NCBI GenBank assembly: GCA_030042915.1
Contig: JASHYS010000423.1
Coordinates: forward strand, 1 to 5,637
Direction: 5' to 3'
DNA: 5,637 nt
DNA from: Acidobacteriaceae bacterium
GTDB lineage: Bacteria; Acidobacteriota; Terriglobia; Terriglobales; Acidobacteriaceae
Below are positions 1 to 5,256 of the stretch, one piece after another. The notes below the pieces were generated by a model. The model was not told the origin of the DNA. It worked only from the letters and a program-made list of their open reading frames with translations, and ran no database searches. The first letter of the stretch is position 1; every line of letters starts with the position of its first letter. A program made the position numbers and the translations under genes.

Positions 1-1
1 G

Positions 2-433
2 CCGGGTTCATTTGTGCCCGCAGATGATTTGGCGGGCGGAGTTGCGTTGGCCAAGGCTCCGCCGGCGGCTCCGGTCAAATTGCGCGAAAGGGAAGTCGGC
101 TTTCAGGTGCTGAGCGGTGCCGCGGGCACGCTGCTGGAGTCGCTCGAAAGCGGAGCCGCGGGTGGGATCCTGGCCTTTGCGGCCTGCGCTCCGCAAGCCT
201 GCCAGGAGATTTATCTGGCGTGGAAGGATCACGATCTGCCGCTGGCGCGCGAGAAACAGCAGCGGATTGTTGCCGCAAACAAACGCATCGTCGGCGATCT
301 GGGTATTGCGGGAATCAAATACGGCTGCGACTTCAACGGGTATTACGGAGGACGCGCACGCGCACCGCTGCTGGCGCTGAGCGCTGGAGAAAAAGCCGAG
401 GTGGAGCAGCTACTGGCCGAAATCCGGAATTGA
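2..433 (+). CDS. DapA/HOGA-family aldolase, C-terminal part (5' end outside window)
   Basis: This is the C-terminal ~143 residues of a class I (Schiff-base) aldolase of the dihydrodipicolinate synthase / N-acetylneuraminate lyase superfamily. The frame is open to the window edge, so the GTG at 14 is not taken as the start; the N-terminal barrel half with the catalytic lysine and tyrosine lies upstream. Visible family features are a VLSGAAGTLLESLESGAAGGI segment (the beta-strand and glycine-rich turn of the late barrel), an amphipathic helix with EIYLAWKDHDLPLA, and the C-terminal LGIAGIKYGCDFNGYYGG block followed by APLLALS. That block is closer to 4-hydroxy-2-oxoglutarate aldolase (HOGA1-like) than to classical DapA. 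Family members split pyruvate or glyoxylate from 2-keto acids, or condense pyruvate with an aldehyde; the substrate cannot be fixed from this half. It is the only conventional + strand protein gene here and ends in TGA. Confidence 0.88.
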   Translation, partial: PGSFVPADDLAGGVALAKAPPAAPVKLREREVGFQVLSGAAGTLLESLESGAAGGILAFAACAPQACQEIYLAWKDHDLPLAREKQQRIVAANKRIVGDLGIAGIKYGCDFNGYYGGRARAPLLALSAGEKAEVEQLLAEIRN

Positions 434-520
434 AGGATGGTTGCACGTCTGGTTACTTGCGGGCCGCGCCTCGGCTTTGAATACGTAAAACCGATCGGGG
501 CGTGGCGAGAAACCTGGCCC

Positions 521-543
521 GAGAGATTTGAATCTCTCTTGGG
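521..543 (+). other. Stem-loop just upstream of the ATG at 544
   Basis: GAGAGAT (521-527) pairs perfectly with ATCTCTC (532-538) around a TTGA loop, and CCC (518-520) could extend the stem by pairing GGG (541-543) across a two-base TT bulge. The stem has no U-run directly after it, so it does not look like an intrinsic terminator. It occupies the position where a ribosome binding site for the ATG at 544 should be, so it could hide that start in RNA, or the start may not be used. Confidence 0.35.
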
Positions 544-782
544 ATGATCCAGAGAATTCTTAATCCAGCAATTTCTACGGTGCTTTTTTTGGATTGGCGC
601 TTTGGTGGGCGCCGACAAGGGTGGATGCACGCAACGCCAGCGGCAATGGGCAGAACGCGGTGCCTCAATCGAATTCGAACGGATCGGGCCAGAGTGGGGG
701 CTCGAACGGAACAAAGTCCAATCCGCCCCAATCACCGAGGGCGCCAGTAGGCGTACCCTGGTCGTCTATCGGCAATGTCTGA
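544..782 (+). pseudogene. Possible small secreted Ser/Gly/Asn-rich protein, split at a T7 tract
   Basis: The ATG at 544 opens MIQRILNPAISTVLF, a basic start followed by a hydrophobic stretch. At the seven-T run (584-590) the sensible reading continues only after a shift of -1, as FGLALWWAPTRVDA and then a low-complexity tail rich in Ser, Gly, Asn, Gln and Pro (for example NASGNGQNAVPQSNSNGSG), ending in VPWSSIGNV at the TGA at 780-782. The joined product would be 79 residues: a classic signal peptide cut near VDA, then about 50 residues of flexible mature chain. Without the shift neither part makes sense: the second frame has a TAA at 561 and no ATG, and the first frame gives an arginine-rich tail. 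There is no good Shine-Dalgarno, and a hairpin sits just upstream. Explanations are a frameshifted gene, slippage at the T-run, a one-base sequencing error, or chance. I recognise no family. Confidence 0.35.
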
Positions 783-799
783 TAACAGATATTCTGTTA
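783..799. promoter_or_regulatory. Inverted repeat, operator-like
   Basis: TAACAGA-TAT-TCTGTTA is a perfect 7-bp inverted repeat with a 3-bp centre. It overlaps the upstream promoter element proposed at 797-802 and lies 19 bp before the TAAAAT at 818-823, where a repressor or activator dimer could act. A second, shorter dyad, TCTG-ATAA-CAGA (777-788), overlaps its left arm. The repeat has the half-site spacing of a dimeric regulator; I cannot name the protein. As RNA it would be a weak hairpin, so a DNA-level role is favoured. Confidence 0.4.
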
Positions 800-823
800 A
801 CTTAAGCTCGAACCGGCTAAAAT
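797..823 (+). promoter_or_regulatory. Candidate sigma70-type promoter for the structured RNA
   Basis: TAAAAT at 818-823 is a good -10 element (five of six to TATAAT). TTAACT at 797-802 matches TTGACA at four of six positions, with a 15-bp spacer that is shorter than ideal. Transcription would begin near 830-834, a few bases before the left arm of the closing stem at 837. This agreement between promoter position and RNA structure is the main support. The AT-rich patch stands out in GC-rich surroundings. Confidence 0.4.
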
Positions 824-829
824 ACCCTC

Positions 830-1047
830 TTTCAGTGCCGTTGGGCCGACGAGCGGTGCCTCCTTCGCACCTTCCCTGCAACCGCCGGAAATTGAACAGG
901 AGCGGTTTCATCTCCCAGGTCTCTAACGAGACCTCCACCCCACGAGCGTGGACCTGCTCGTGGGGACCCCGGCCTGGGGCACCCTGGATCGTGGTTTGTT
1001 TGCTTCCTGAGAAGCGAACGACTATCCGTTTCTAACGGGCGAAATGG
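830..1047 (+). ncRNA. Candidate structured RNA gene, family not recognised
   Basis: About 210 nt with an unusual density of hairpins and no credible ORF. In order: GGTGC/GCACC (855-859/867-871); AACCGC/GCGGTT (880-885/902-907); AGGTCTC/GAGACCT with a TAAC loop (917-923/928-934); a 10-bp perfect stem CCCCACGAGC/GCTCGTGGGG with an 8-nt loop (938-947/956-965); CCCC/GGGG (967-970/976-979); and a 9-bp stem GTTTGCTTC/GAAGCGAAC with a CTGA loop and one G-U pair (998-1006/1011-1019). The ends pair: GCCGTTGG (837-844) with CTAACGGGC (1032-1040, one bulged G). A promoter-like -10 lies just upstream. The 3' end overlaps the convergent ATP-grasp gene by about 20-25 bp. A riboswitch for the neighbours is unlikely, because no + strand gene follows. 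The length fits 6S RNA, but I see no 6S, SRP, RNase P or tmRNA signature. Strand and exact ends are inferred. Confidence 0.45.
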
Positions 1048-2281
1048 CAGCTCTGCGGCGGCGGATTGCGGCGCGCCGGGCCGGAACGAGAGGACGGATA
1101 CGCTTCCCTGCCGCGCGCACGGCCCTATACCCATGCTCGCGAAACACTCTTTTCCATTCCGCGAAAGTCACACCCAGATCCGTCCACCGGAAGCGATCCC
1201 AACTCTCTTTTCCAAGCAGCGGCCGGAACCATTCCAGCAGAGCTGCAATCACCGGCTTGGTGCGAAGCAGAGGGTCGGAGTGATCGGCTTTGAGATTGGC
1301 TTTGAACCACTCTACGTCGCGAGGAATATCGCGCGTATAGTAGCCGACGCGATAGCTGGGCTGTGGCGGCAAAGGCTGATTGGCGGCAAGGCAAAGCAGC
1401 CCATAAGGAAAGTCGACTCCGCAGTCGATGGCCAGAGCGAGCGAACCCCAAAGACGGGGATTGATTTCCATCAAATAGGCTTTGCCATCGGGGGCGACCC
1501 TGAACTCCACCATGGCGACGCCGTGCCACTGGAGAGCCGAGAGCAAAGTGACGCTGGAGCCTACCAAATCAGGACGCGGCGAGATCGACCTGCGGTAACT
1601 GCTGCCGCCGCCGGAGAGCGGGTACTCGTGAACGCGCTCATGAACAAAGGTCCAACGAGGCACGCCATGCTCGAAGAGCATCTCCACGCCGACGCCATGG
1701 CCGGAAATATATTGCTGCTCGAGAACGCCGATGTGCCTGTATTTCGTGGCCAGGGCCCATCCCCATTGCTGCGCGTTGCGGGCAAGGGTGACGGAATAGT
1801 GCATCACTTCGCCAGCCTCGATCCTTTTGCTGCCGGTGGGCTTGAGCACCGAGGGAAAGGTTTCGGGAGGCTGGTCGGCGGGAGAGATACGCCGGGAAGC
1901 CGGCACTGGAATCCCCAATTTTGCGGCCAGGTTCCAAACCGACTCTTTGTCCAAAGCCGTCTGGATGCTCTGCCGGGCCGGAAGCACGCTGCGCCGGTAC
2001 ATCTCGGCGGGAATGCTGGAGGAAAGCATTACCAAAAGGGCGACTTCGGTTACGGGAACAATGAGATCGTACTCTTCTTCGCGGAAAAGAGCGGCGAGAT
2101 GACGATCGGCGCCATCGGCGGCGAGGTTGAGCCGGATTTGCCGCTCGACAAAGCGCGACCGCGGCGTTTGCTCAGCTGCCCAGGAGACTGTGTGGATGAT
2201 ACAGCCGCGCGCTCCCAGGCTTTGAACCGCTTCGATTGCTGCTCCCGTATCTACATCGAGAACCAGGACTTTTGTGCGCAT
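1022..2281 (-). CDS. ATP-grasp superfamily ligase, substrate unknown
   Basis: A ~419-residue ATP-grasp protein resembling the uncharacterised predicted carboxylate-amine ligases (COG3919-like). Residues 1-110 form the N-terminal pre-ATP-grasp domain (MRTKVLVLDVDTGAAIEAV, then DLIVPVTEVALL). The ATP-binding part follows: PSVLKPTGSKR (nucleotide-binding lysine near 147), EQQYISGHGVGVEM near 188-201, a Gly/Ser-rich HEYPLSGGGSSYRRS turn, and GVAMVEFRV then YLMEINPRLWGSLALA near 254-283. The Glu and Asn of EINPR are the expected magnesium ligands. Such enzymes activate a carboxylate as acyl phosphate and join it to an amine or thiol; partner substrates are not deducible here. The tail is strongly basic (RRAAIRRRRAA). 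The ATG at 2281 is preferred because MRTKVLV is the usual beginning; an in-frame TTG at 2290 would add three residues. Neither has a clear Shine-Dalgarno. About 300 bp separates it from the gene upstream, so it probably has its own promoter. Confidence 0.9.
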   Translation of the reverse strand: MRTKVLVLDVDTGAAIEAVQSLGARGCIIHTVSWAAEQTPRSRFVERQIRLNLAADGADRHLAALFREEEYDLIVPVTEVALLVMLSSSIPAEMYRRSVLPARQSIQTALDKESVWNLAAKLGIPVPASRRISPADQPPETFPSVLKPTGSKRIEAGEVMHYSVTLARNAQQWGWALATKYRHIGVLEQQYISGHGVGVEMLFEHGVPRWTFVHERVHEYPLSGGGSSYRRSISPRPDLVGSSVTLLSALQWHGVAMVEFRVAPDGKAYLMEINPRLWGSLALAIDCGVDFPYGLLCLAANQPLPPQPSYRVGYYTRDIPRDVEWFKANLKADHSDPLLRTKPVIAALLEWFRPLLGKESWDRFRWTDLGVTFAEWKRVFREHGYRAVRAAGKRIRPLVPARRAAIRRRRAAISPVRNG

Positions 2282-2285
2282 ATTC

Positions 2286-2303
2286 TGCAATGTGATGCAA
2301 TGT
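2286..2303. repeat. Short tandem direct repeat before the ATP-grasp start
   Basis: TGCAATGT occurs twice (2286-2293 and 2296-2303) with a period of 10 bp, immediately before the ATG at 2281. On the coding strand it reads ACATTGCA twice. The 10-bp period places both copies on the same DNA face, as for tandem half-sites of a regulator, and it lies in what would be the initiation region of the mRNA. A chance duplication is also possible. Confidence 0.4.
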
Positions 2304-2342
2304 ACCGTTTCTGAAGAATTGGGTCAGTGCCGTGGAGCACAA

Positions 2343-2355
2343 GGACACGTGTTCC
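2343..2355. promoter_or_regulatory. Near-palindrome in the ATP-grasp upstream region
   Basis: GGACACGTGTTCC is symmetric about CACGTG apart from one extra base. It lies about 60 bp upstream of the ATP-grasp ATG. On the + strand GGAGCAC (2334-2340) can also pair with GTGTTCC (2349-2355) through one G-U, but on the transcribed strand that pair becomes a mismatch, so a protein-binding site is more likely than an RNA hairpin. No regulator can be named. Confidence 0.28.
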
Positions 2356-2444
2356 GAGGCATCTGTTTGTATCAATGTTGGACAGTCTTACGGCCTTACT
2401 GAGCCCCAAAACCGAGCGGCCGAGAGGAGGAGATTACATACTAA

Positions 2445-2511
2445 TGCAAAAAGATGCAGTCTGTGGAAAAAACGTTGTAAATTGTGAAAAAAAGTTGCGA
2501 CCTGTGGAAAA
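2445..2511. repeat. Phased DnaA-box-like repeats with A-tracts
   Basis: TGTGGAAAA (2462-2470), TGTGAAAAA (2483-2491) and TGTGGAAAA (2503-2511) recur at steps of 21 and 20 bp. The flanks of the first two also agree (A-tract then GTTG), so this is a degenerate ~21-bp tandem repeat. On the - strand the outer copies read TTTTCCACA, one change from the classical DnaA box TTATCCACA and a form known as a DnaA box in some bacteria. A fourth A-tract (2448-2452, within TGCAAAAAG) continues the ~20-bp rhythm, which should bend the DNA. The cluster lies 180-230 bp upstream of the ATP-grasp start and downstream of the nuclease gene. It could be a DnaA- or other regulator-controlled site, a DnaA-titrating site, or part of an origin; no dnaA, dnaN or AT-rich unwinding region is visible to support an origin. 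Confidence 0.5.
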
Positions 2512-2540
2512 GGCGACTTCGGGTGTTCCAAGGCGGGAAA

Positions 2541-2557
2541 CGGCAGGTCAACTGCCG
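2541..2557 (-). terminator. Possible terminator after the nuclease gene
   Basis: CGGCAG pairs with CTGCCG around a 5-nt loop. On the - strand it lies about 30 bp after the nuclease stop and is followed by TTTCCC, so the U-run is only three long. A second small hairpin, CCTCG-ACA-CGAGG (2561-2573), precedes it. Together they could end the miaB-nuclease transcript, though the weak U-run makes this uncertain. Confidence 0.35.
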
Positions 2558-2587
2558 AGCCCTCGACACGAGGTTCTTAAGGTAGAG

Positions 2588-3076
2588 CTACATCTTGTAA
2601 CGGCCGAGGTCCTCGTCGTTCAGGCCCTCCAACCAGCCGCGCAACTGCTCGGCGGTGGGCCCTTCGGGCGGTCCCGTGGTATTGAGCTTGGCGCTCTCCA
2701 TCACCTTTTCGGCCACATAAATGGGGCAATCGGCGCGTAACGCCAGTGCAATAGCGTCGGAAGGCCGCGCATCCACGGCCACCTTGTCTTCTCCCTGCCG
2801 CAGCCAAAGCACGGCGTAGAAGGTATCGTCCTTAAGCTCGGTAATGACCACGCGCTCCAGTTCCCCGTTCAGGTGCTGGACGAGGTTTCGCGCTAAGTCA
2901 TGCGTCATGGGACGCGCAGCGGCCATCTTCTCGATCTCCAAAGCGATGGCATTGGCCTCAAAGATGCCCACCCAGATGGGCATCACCGCATCGGACCCGA
3001 CGTCTTTGAGCACCACGATGGGCATATTGGTCGCCGGGTCCATCATCAAGCCCCGAATTCGAACCTCGATATCCAT
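2588..3076 (-). CDS. Bifunctional nuclease family protein (DUF151/BFN domain)
   Basis: A 162-residue protein that is almost wholly one BFN domain (PF02577). Diagnostic stretches are RGLMMDPATNMPIVVLKD (8-25), MPIWVGIFEANAIALE (32-47), RPMTHDL (55-61), FYAVLWL (86-92) and the signature DARPSDAIALALR (102-114). The C-terminal ~35 residues (GPPEGPTAEQLRGWLEGLNDEDLGRYKM region) resemble the short tail common in bacterial members. Proteins of this family have been reported to have DNase and RNase activity, but the cellular role of bacterial members is poorly known and I see no signal peptide, so it is probably cytoplasmic. The frame stays open to 3118, but MDIEVRIRGLM is the conserved beginning and has a good ribosome site, so the ATG at 3076 is chosen. 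It follows miaB by 28 bp, probably in the same transcript. Confidence 0.93.
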   Translation of the reverse strand: MDIEVRIRGLMMDPATNMPIVVLKDVGSDAVMPIWVGIFEANAIALEIEKMAAARPMTHDLARNLVQHLNGELERVVITELKDDTFYAVLWLRQGEDKVAVDARPSDAIALALRADCPIYVAEKVMESAKLNTTGPPEGPTAEQLRGWLEGLNDEDLGRYKM

Positions 3077-3081
3077 CCGCA

Positions 3082-3089
3082 CCCTCTTT
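3082..3089 (-). promoter_or_regulatory. Ribosome binding site fixing the nuclease start
   Basis: On the - strand AAAGAGGG is followed by five bases (TGCGG) and ATG at 3076. This spacing is near ideal and decides for the ATG at 3076 over the longer in-frame reading, which would begin before the miaB stop and add residues not found at the start of this family. Confidence 0.7.
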
Positions 3090-3104
3090 CGGACTACTGC
3101 GTGG

Positions 3105-4424
3105 TTAGACGGCCTCACCTACCAGACTGTTGGGATAAGCGCCTGTGATTTTTACCGGGACGTAGCTGCCCGGCGCGGGCGCGATGGGCTGCGGCCAGCG
3201 AAAGTTCACCGGTTTATTCTGGCTGCTGCGAGCTGCAATTTGCCCTTTTGCCGGATTGGCGCCTTCTACCATTACCTCAAGAACCTGCCCGATGTGCCTG
3301 GAATAATTGACCCTCTGAATCTCGCGTTGGCGGTCGAGCAATATCTGAAGGCGCCTGTTTTTTTCTTCCTCGGGCACGGTGTCGATCATGGTGAGCGCCG
3401 GAGTGTTGGGCCGCGCCGAGTACTTGAATGCGAACACGCAATCGTACTCGACCTCGGCCAGAAGGTCCATGGTCTGGATGAAGTCGTCTGCGGTTTCGCC
3501 GGGAAATCCGACAATGATGTCGGTGGAAAGCGAGATCTGGCGACGGGCCGACTTGATCCAGGCGATCTTTTCGAGATACCAGCCGGGCGTGTACTCGCGC
3601 GCCATCTTCTCGAGCACGCGCGGCGAGCCCGACTGCACGGGCAGGTGCACGTGATCGCAGAGAGTGGGAACGCGATCGATGGCCTCGACGATGTCGCGTG
3701 TAAAGTCGCGGGGATGGCTGGTGGTAAAGCGCACGCGGCGAATGCCGGGTACCTCACCCACGGCGGCGAGCAGTTCGGCGAACGAGCACTTCCCTTCCGG
3801 ATCGCGGTAGCTGTTGACGTTCTGGCCCAGCAACTGGATTTCGGTGTAGCCCAGCTCGGCAATGCGCCTGGCTTCGTCGAGCACCGACGATGAAGTGCGG
3901 CTGCGCTCTTTGCCGCGCGTGTAGGGGACGATGCAGAACGAGCAAAATTTGTCGCAGCCCTCGATGATGGTGATGTATCCGCGATAGGGATTCTGACGCG
4001 CGGTGAACTCGGTTTCGAAGGTCTCCTCGGTCTGGCGGTCATCGAGGCCGGTGATGCGGTTTTCGCCCGCCTCAAGCCGCGTGAGCATTTCGGGCAGCTT
4101 GCGGTAGCTGGCCGAGCCCGAAACCAGCGAGACGAACGGCGCCCGCTCGAAGATCTTTTCGCCTTCCTGCTGCGCCACGCAGCCCAGAACGCCGAAGCGC
4201 TTCCCTTCCTTGTGCAGGCGCTTGTAATCGTTGAGGCGATGAAAAACTTTCTGCTCGGCTTTGTCGCGGATAGAACAGGTGTTGTAGAGGATCAGGCCTG
4301 CGTCTTCCTCCGACTCCACCTGGCGATAGCCCTGCTGGCGCAGTGTGCCGATCACCTTTTCGGAGTCATGGGCGTTCATCTGGCAGCCGAAGGTCTCCAG
4401 GTAGAATGTTTTGTCGGTTGCCAT
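3105..4424 (-). CDS. miaB: tRNA-2-methylthio-N6-dimethylallyladenosine synthase
   Basis: MiaB is a radical-SAM methylthiotransferase that adds a 2-methylthio group to i6A37 of tRNAs reading UNN codons, improving codon-anticodon pairing. All expected parts are present in 439 residues, the normal length. The N-terminal UPF0004 domain carries the three auxiliary cluster cysteines: C14 in TFGCQMN, C50 in NTCSIR and C82 in LGCVAQ. The radical-SAM domain begins near 147 with the CxxxCxxC cluster at C157, C161 and C164 (GCDKFCSFC), followed by PYTRGKERSR, LLGQNVNSY, RVRFTTSHP, HLPVQSGS and DIIVGFPGET. A TRAM domain occupies about 375-438 and ends in NSLVGEAV. IEGCDKFCSFCIVPYTRG and LLGQNVNSY point to MiaB rather than MtaB or RimO. 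The ATG at 4424 has AGAGG only three bases upstream, which is tight. The gene needs MiaA product as substrate; miaA is not in the window. Confidence 0.97.
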   Translation of the reverse strand: MATDKTFYLETFGCQMNAHDSEKVIGTLRQQGYRQVESEEDAGLILYNTCSIRDKAEQKVFHRLNDYKRLHKEGKRFGVLGCVAQQEGEKIFERAPFVSLVSGSASYRKLPEMLTRLEAGENRITGLDDRQTEETFETEFTARQNPYRGYITIIEGCDKFCSFCIVPYTRGKERSRTSSSVLDEARRIAELGYTEIQLLGQNVNSYRDPEGKCSFAELLAAVGEVPGIRRVRFTTSHPRDFTRDIVEAIDRVPTLCDHVHLPVQSGSPRVLEKMAREYTPGWYLEKIAWIKSARRQISLSTDIIVGFPGETADDFIQTMDLLAEVEYDCVFAFKYSARPNTPALTMIDTVPEEEKNRRLQILLDRQREIQRVNYSRHIGQVLEVMVEGANPAKGQIAARSSQNKPVNFRWPQPIAPAPGSYVPVKITGAYPNSLVGEAV

Positions 4425-4460
4425 AGACCTCTACGGCTAGTATACGGCCAATTGAAAAAA

Positions 4461-4497
4461 GCGGAGTTGGCGGCGTTGCGGGGTTGGCGGGGTTAGG
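4461..4497. repeat. G-rich degenerate tandem repeat between reductase gene and miaB
   Basis: The + strand carries repeated GGnGTTGGC/GGGGTTGGC-like units of about 8-9 bp (GCGGAGTTGGC, GGCGTTGC, GGGGTTGGC, GGGGTTAGG), giving six or more G-runs in 37 bp. On the - strand this is a C-rich repeat followed by TTTTTT (4455-4460), which superficially looks like a terminator but forms no strong stem. The G-rich strand is the template strand for the flanking genes and could fold into a two-layer G-quadruplex. Confidence 0.35.
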
Positions 4498-4514
4498 CCG
4501 CGCCGTAGCTTTGG

Positions 4515-5156
4515 TCATTGGTGCAGCAACTTGAAGGCGTGCGTCCACTCGTTCTTCGTGAATCCCAGGATGCACCAGAGCATGCAGAGCGGCTCGATGG
4601 CGCGCGCGGCCTCTACTTTGCCCATGTCGGCGGTTTCCCATCCGAACTGATCGAGGATTTTGGATACGGCGGCCTTGGCGGCATCGTTGTTGCCGCAGAT
4701 GAACATGGTGGGCTTGCCGGCCTTGTACTCGGGGTTCACCATGCGCGGGGCGCCGACCGAGTTGAAGGCCTTGACGAAATGCGCGCCCGGGAACTCCTTC
4801 TGCAGTTGCTCCATGAGCGATGAGTTAGGCGATGTGAAGAACTGCATTACGCCATTCACCGGCGGCGCGTCGGCAATGGGATTGCACGCGTCGATGACGG
4901 CTTTGCCGCTGAGGTTCTGGGCTCCGGCGGCGCGCAACGCATCGGCCGCGGCCGAGCCTTTGACGGCCAGCATGATGACTTCGCCGAAGGCAGCGGCCTG
5001 GCTGGAGCTGCCGATTTGCGCTTTGGGGTTCTTGCTTTGCCATTCTTTGAGCTTCGCCGCGTCGCGCGTGCCCATCATCACCTGGTGGCCGTGCTTGATG
5101 AATCCGGCGGCCAGAGTCTGCGCCACGCTTCCCGATCCGAGTATTCCGACTTTCAT
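4515..5156 (-). CDS. NADP/F420-dependent oxidoreductase family protein
   Basis: A 213-residue Rossmann protein of the NADP oxidoreductase, coenzyme F420-dependent family (PF03807, COG2085-like). The nucleotide-binding loop GSGSVA is at 7-12 (MKVGILGSGSVAQTLAAGF), and GTRD at 29-32 ends the second strand, with Thr-Arg suited to NADP phosphate. Further family signs are the VIMLAVKG strand near 60-67, VIDACNPI near 87-94 and the KAFNSVGA motif near 129-136. Archaeal members transfer hydride between NADPH and F420, but many bacterial members have unproven cofactors and substrates, so no F420 role can be claimed here. There is no signal peptide, so it should be cytoplasmic. The ATG at 5156 has AAGGAG eight bases upstream (5165-5170). 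The preceding 100 bp (5157-5256), up to the cytochrome stop, hold no clear promoter; they include a GC-rich near-palindrome (CCCGCGGG) that could be a weak terminator. Confidence 0.9.
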   Translation of the reverse strand: MKVGILGSGSVAQTLAAGFIKHGHQVMMGTRDAAKLKEWQSKNPKAQIGSSSQAAAFGEVIMLAVKGSAAADALRAAGAQNLSGKAVIDACNPIADAPPVNGVMQFFTSPNSSLMEQLQKEFPGAHFVKAFNSVGAPRMVNPEYKAGKPTMFICGNNDAAKAAVSKILDQFGWETADMGKVEAARAIEPLCMLWCILGFTKNEWTHAFKLLHQ

Positions 5157-5256
5157 GGTGCGCTCTCCTTTTGAGAAGTGGATGCGGCAAGGGCGCGGGT
5201 CGATGAAAAATTTCCCGCGGGGGTTAATGCCGGGCGGGTGATGTCAGATTTTGACG

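Noticed and set aside
463..478. GCCG-loop-CGGC followed by TTT after the aldolase gene
   Set aside because: Only a 4-bp stem and three Ts; too weak to call an intrinsic terminator.
830..1047. 6S RNA, SRP RNA, RNase P RNA, tmRNA or a common riboswitch
   Set aside because: The length fits 6S, but I could not find the long bulged duplex of 6S or the conserved sequence signatures of the others, and a series of separate hairpins is atypical for 6S; the class is left open.
832..1134. A 100-codon - strand open frame across the hairpin region
   Set aside because: Arg/Gly/Pro-rich composition with no conserved motif; the hairpin structure explains this segment better than coding does.
1133..2314. 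A 393-codon + strand open frame opposite the ATP-grasp gene
   Set aside because: It is antisense to a gene with clear conserved motifs, its protein has no recognisable domain, and long antisense frames are expected in GC-rich DNA.
2844..3893. A 349-codon + strand open frame opposite miaB and the nuclease gene
   Set aside because: It spans two certain genes on the other strand and shows no family motif; it is a composition artefact.
3386..4075. A 229-codon - strand open frame inside miaB
   Set aside because: It is a shifted frame of miaB, rich in Arg, Ser and Pro with no motif, as expected for an out-of-frame reading of GC-rich DNA.
4439..4444. TATACT on the - strand as a -10 element for miaB
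   Set aside because: Transcription would start almost on the ribosome site and no -35 element lies at the proper distance, so it is not listed as a promoter.
4660..5241. A 193-codon + strand open frame opposite the reductase gene
   Set aside because: It is antisense to a well-supported Rossmann-fold gene and has no own domain or ribosome site.
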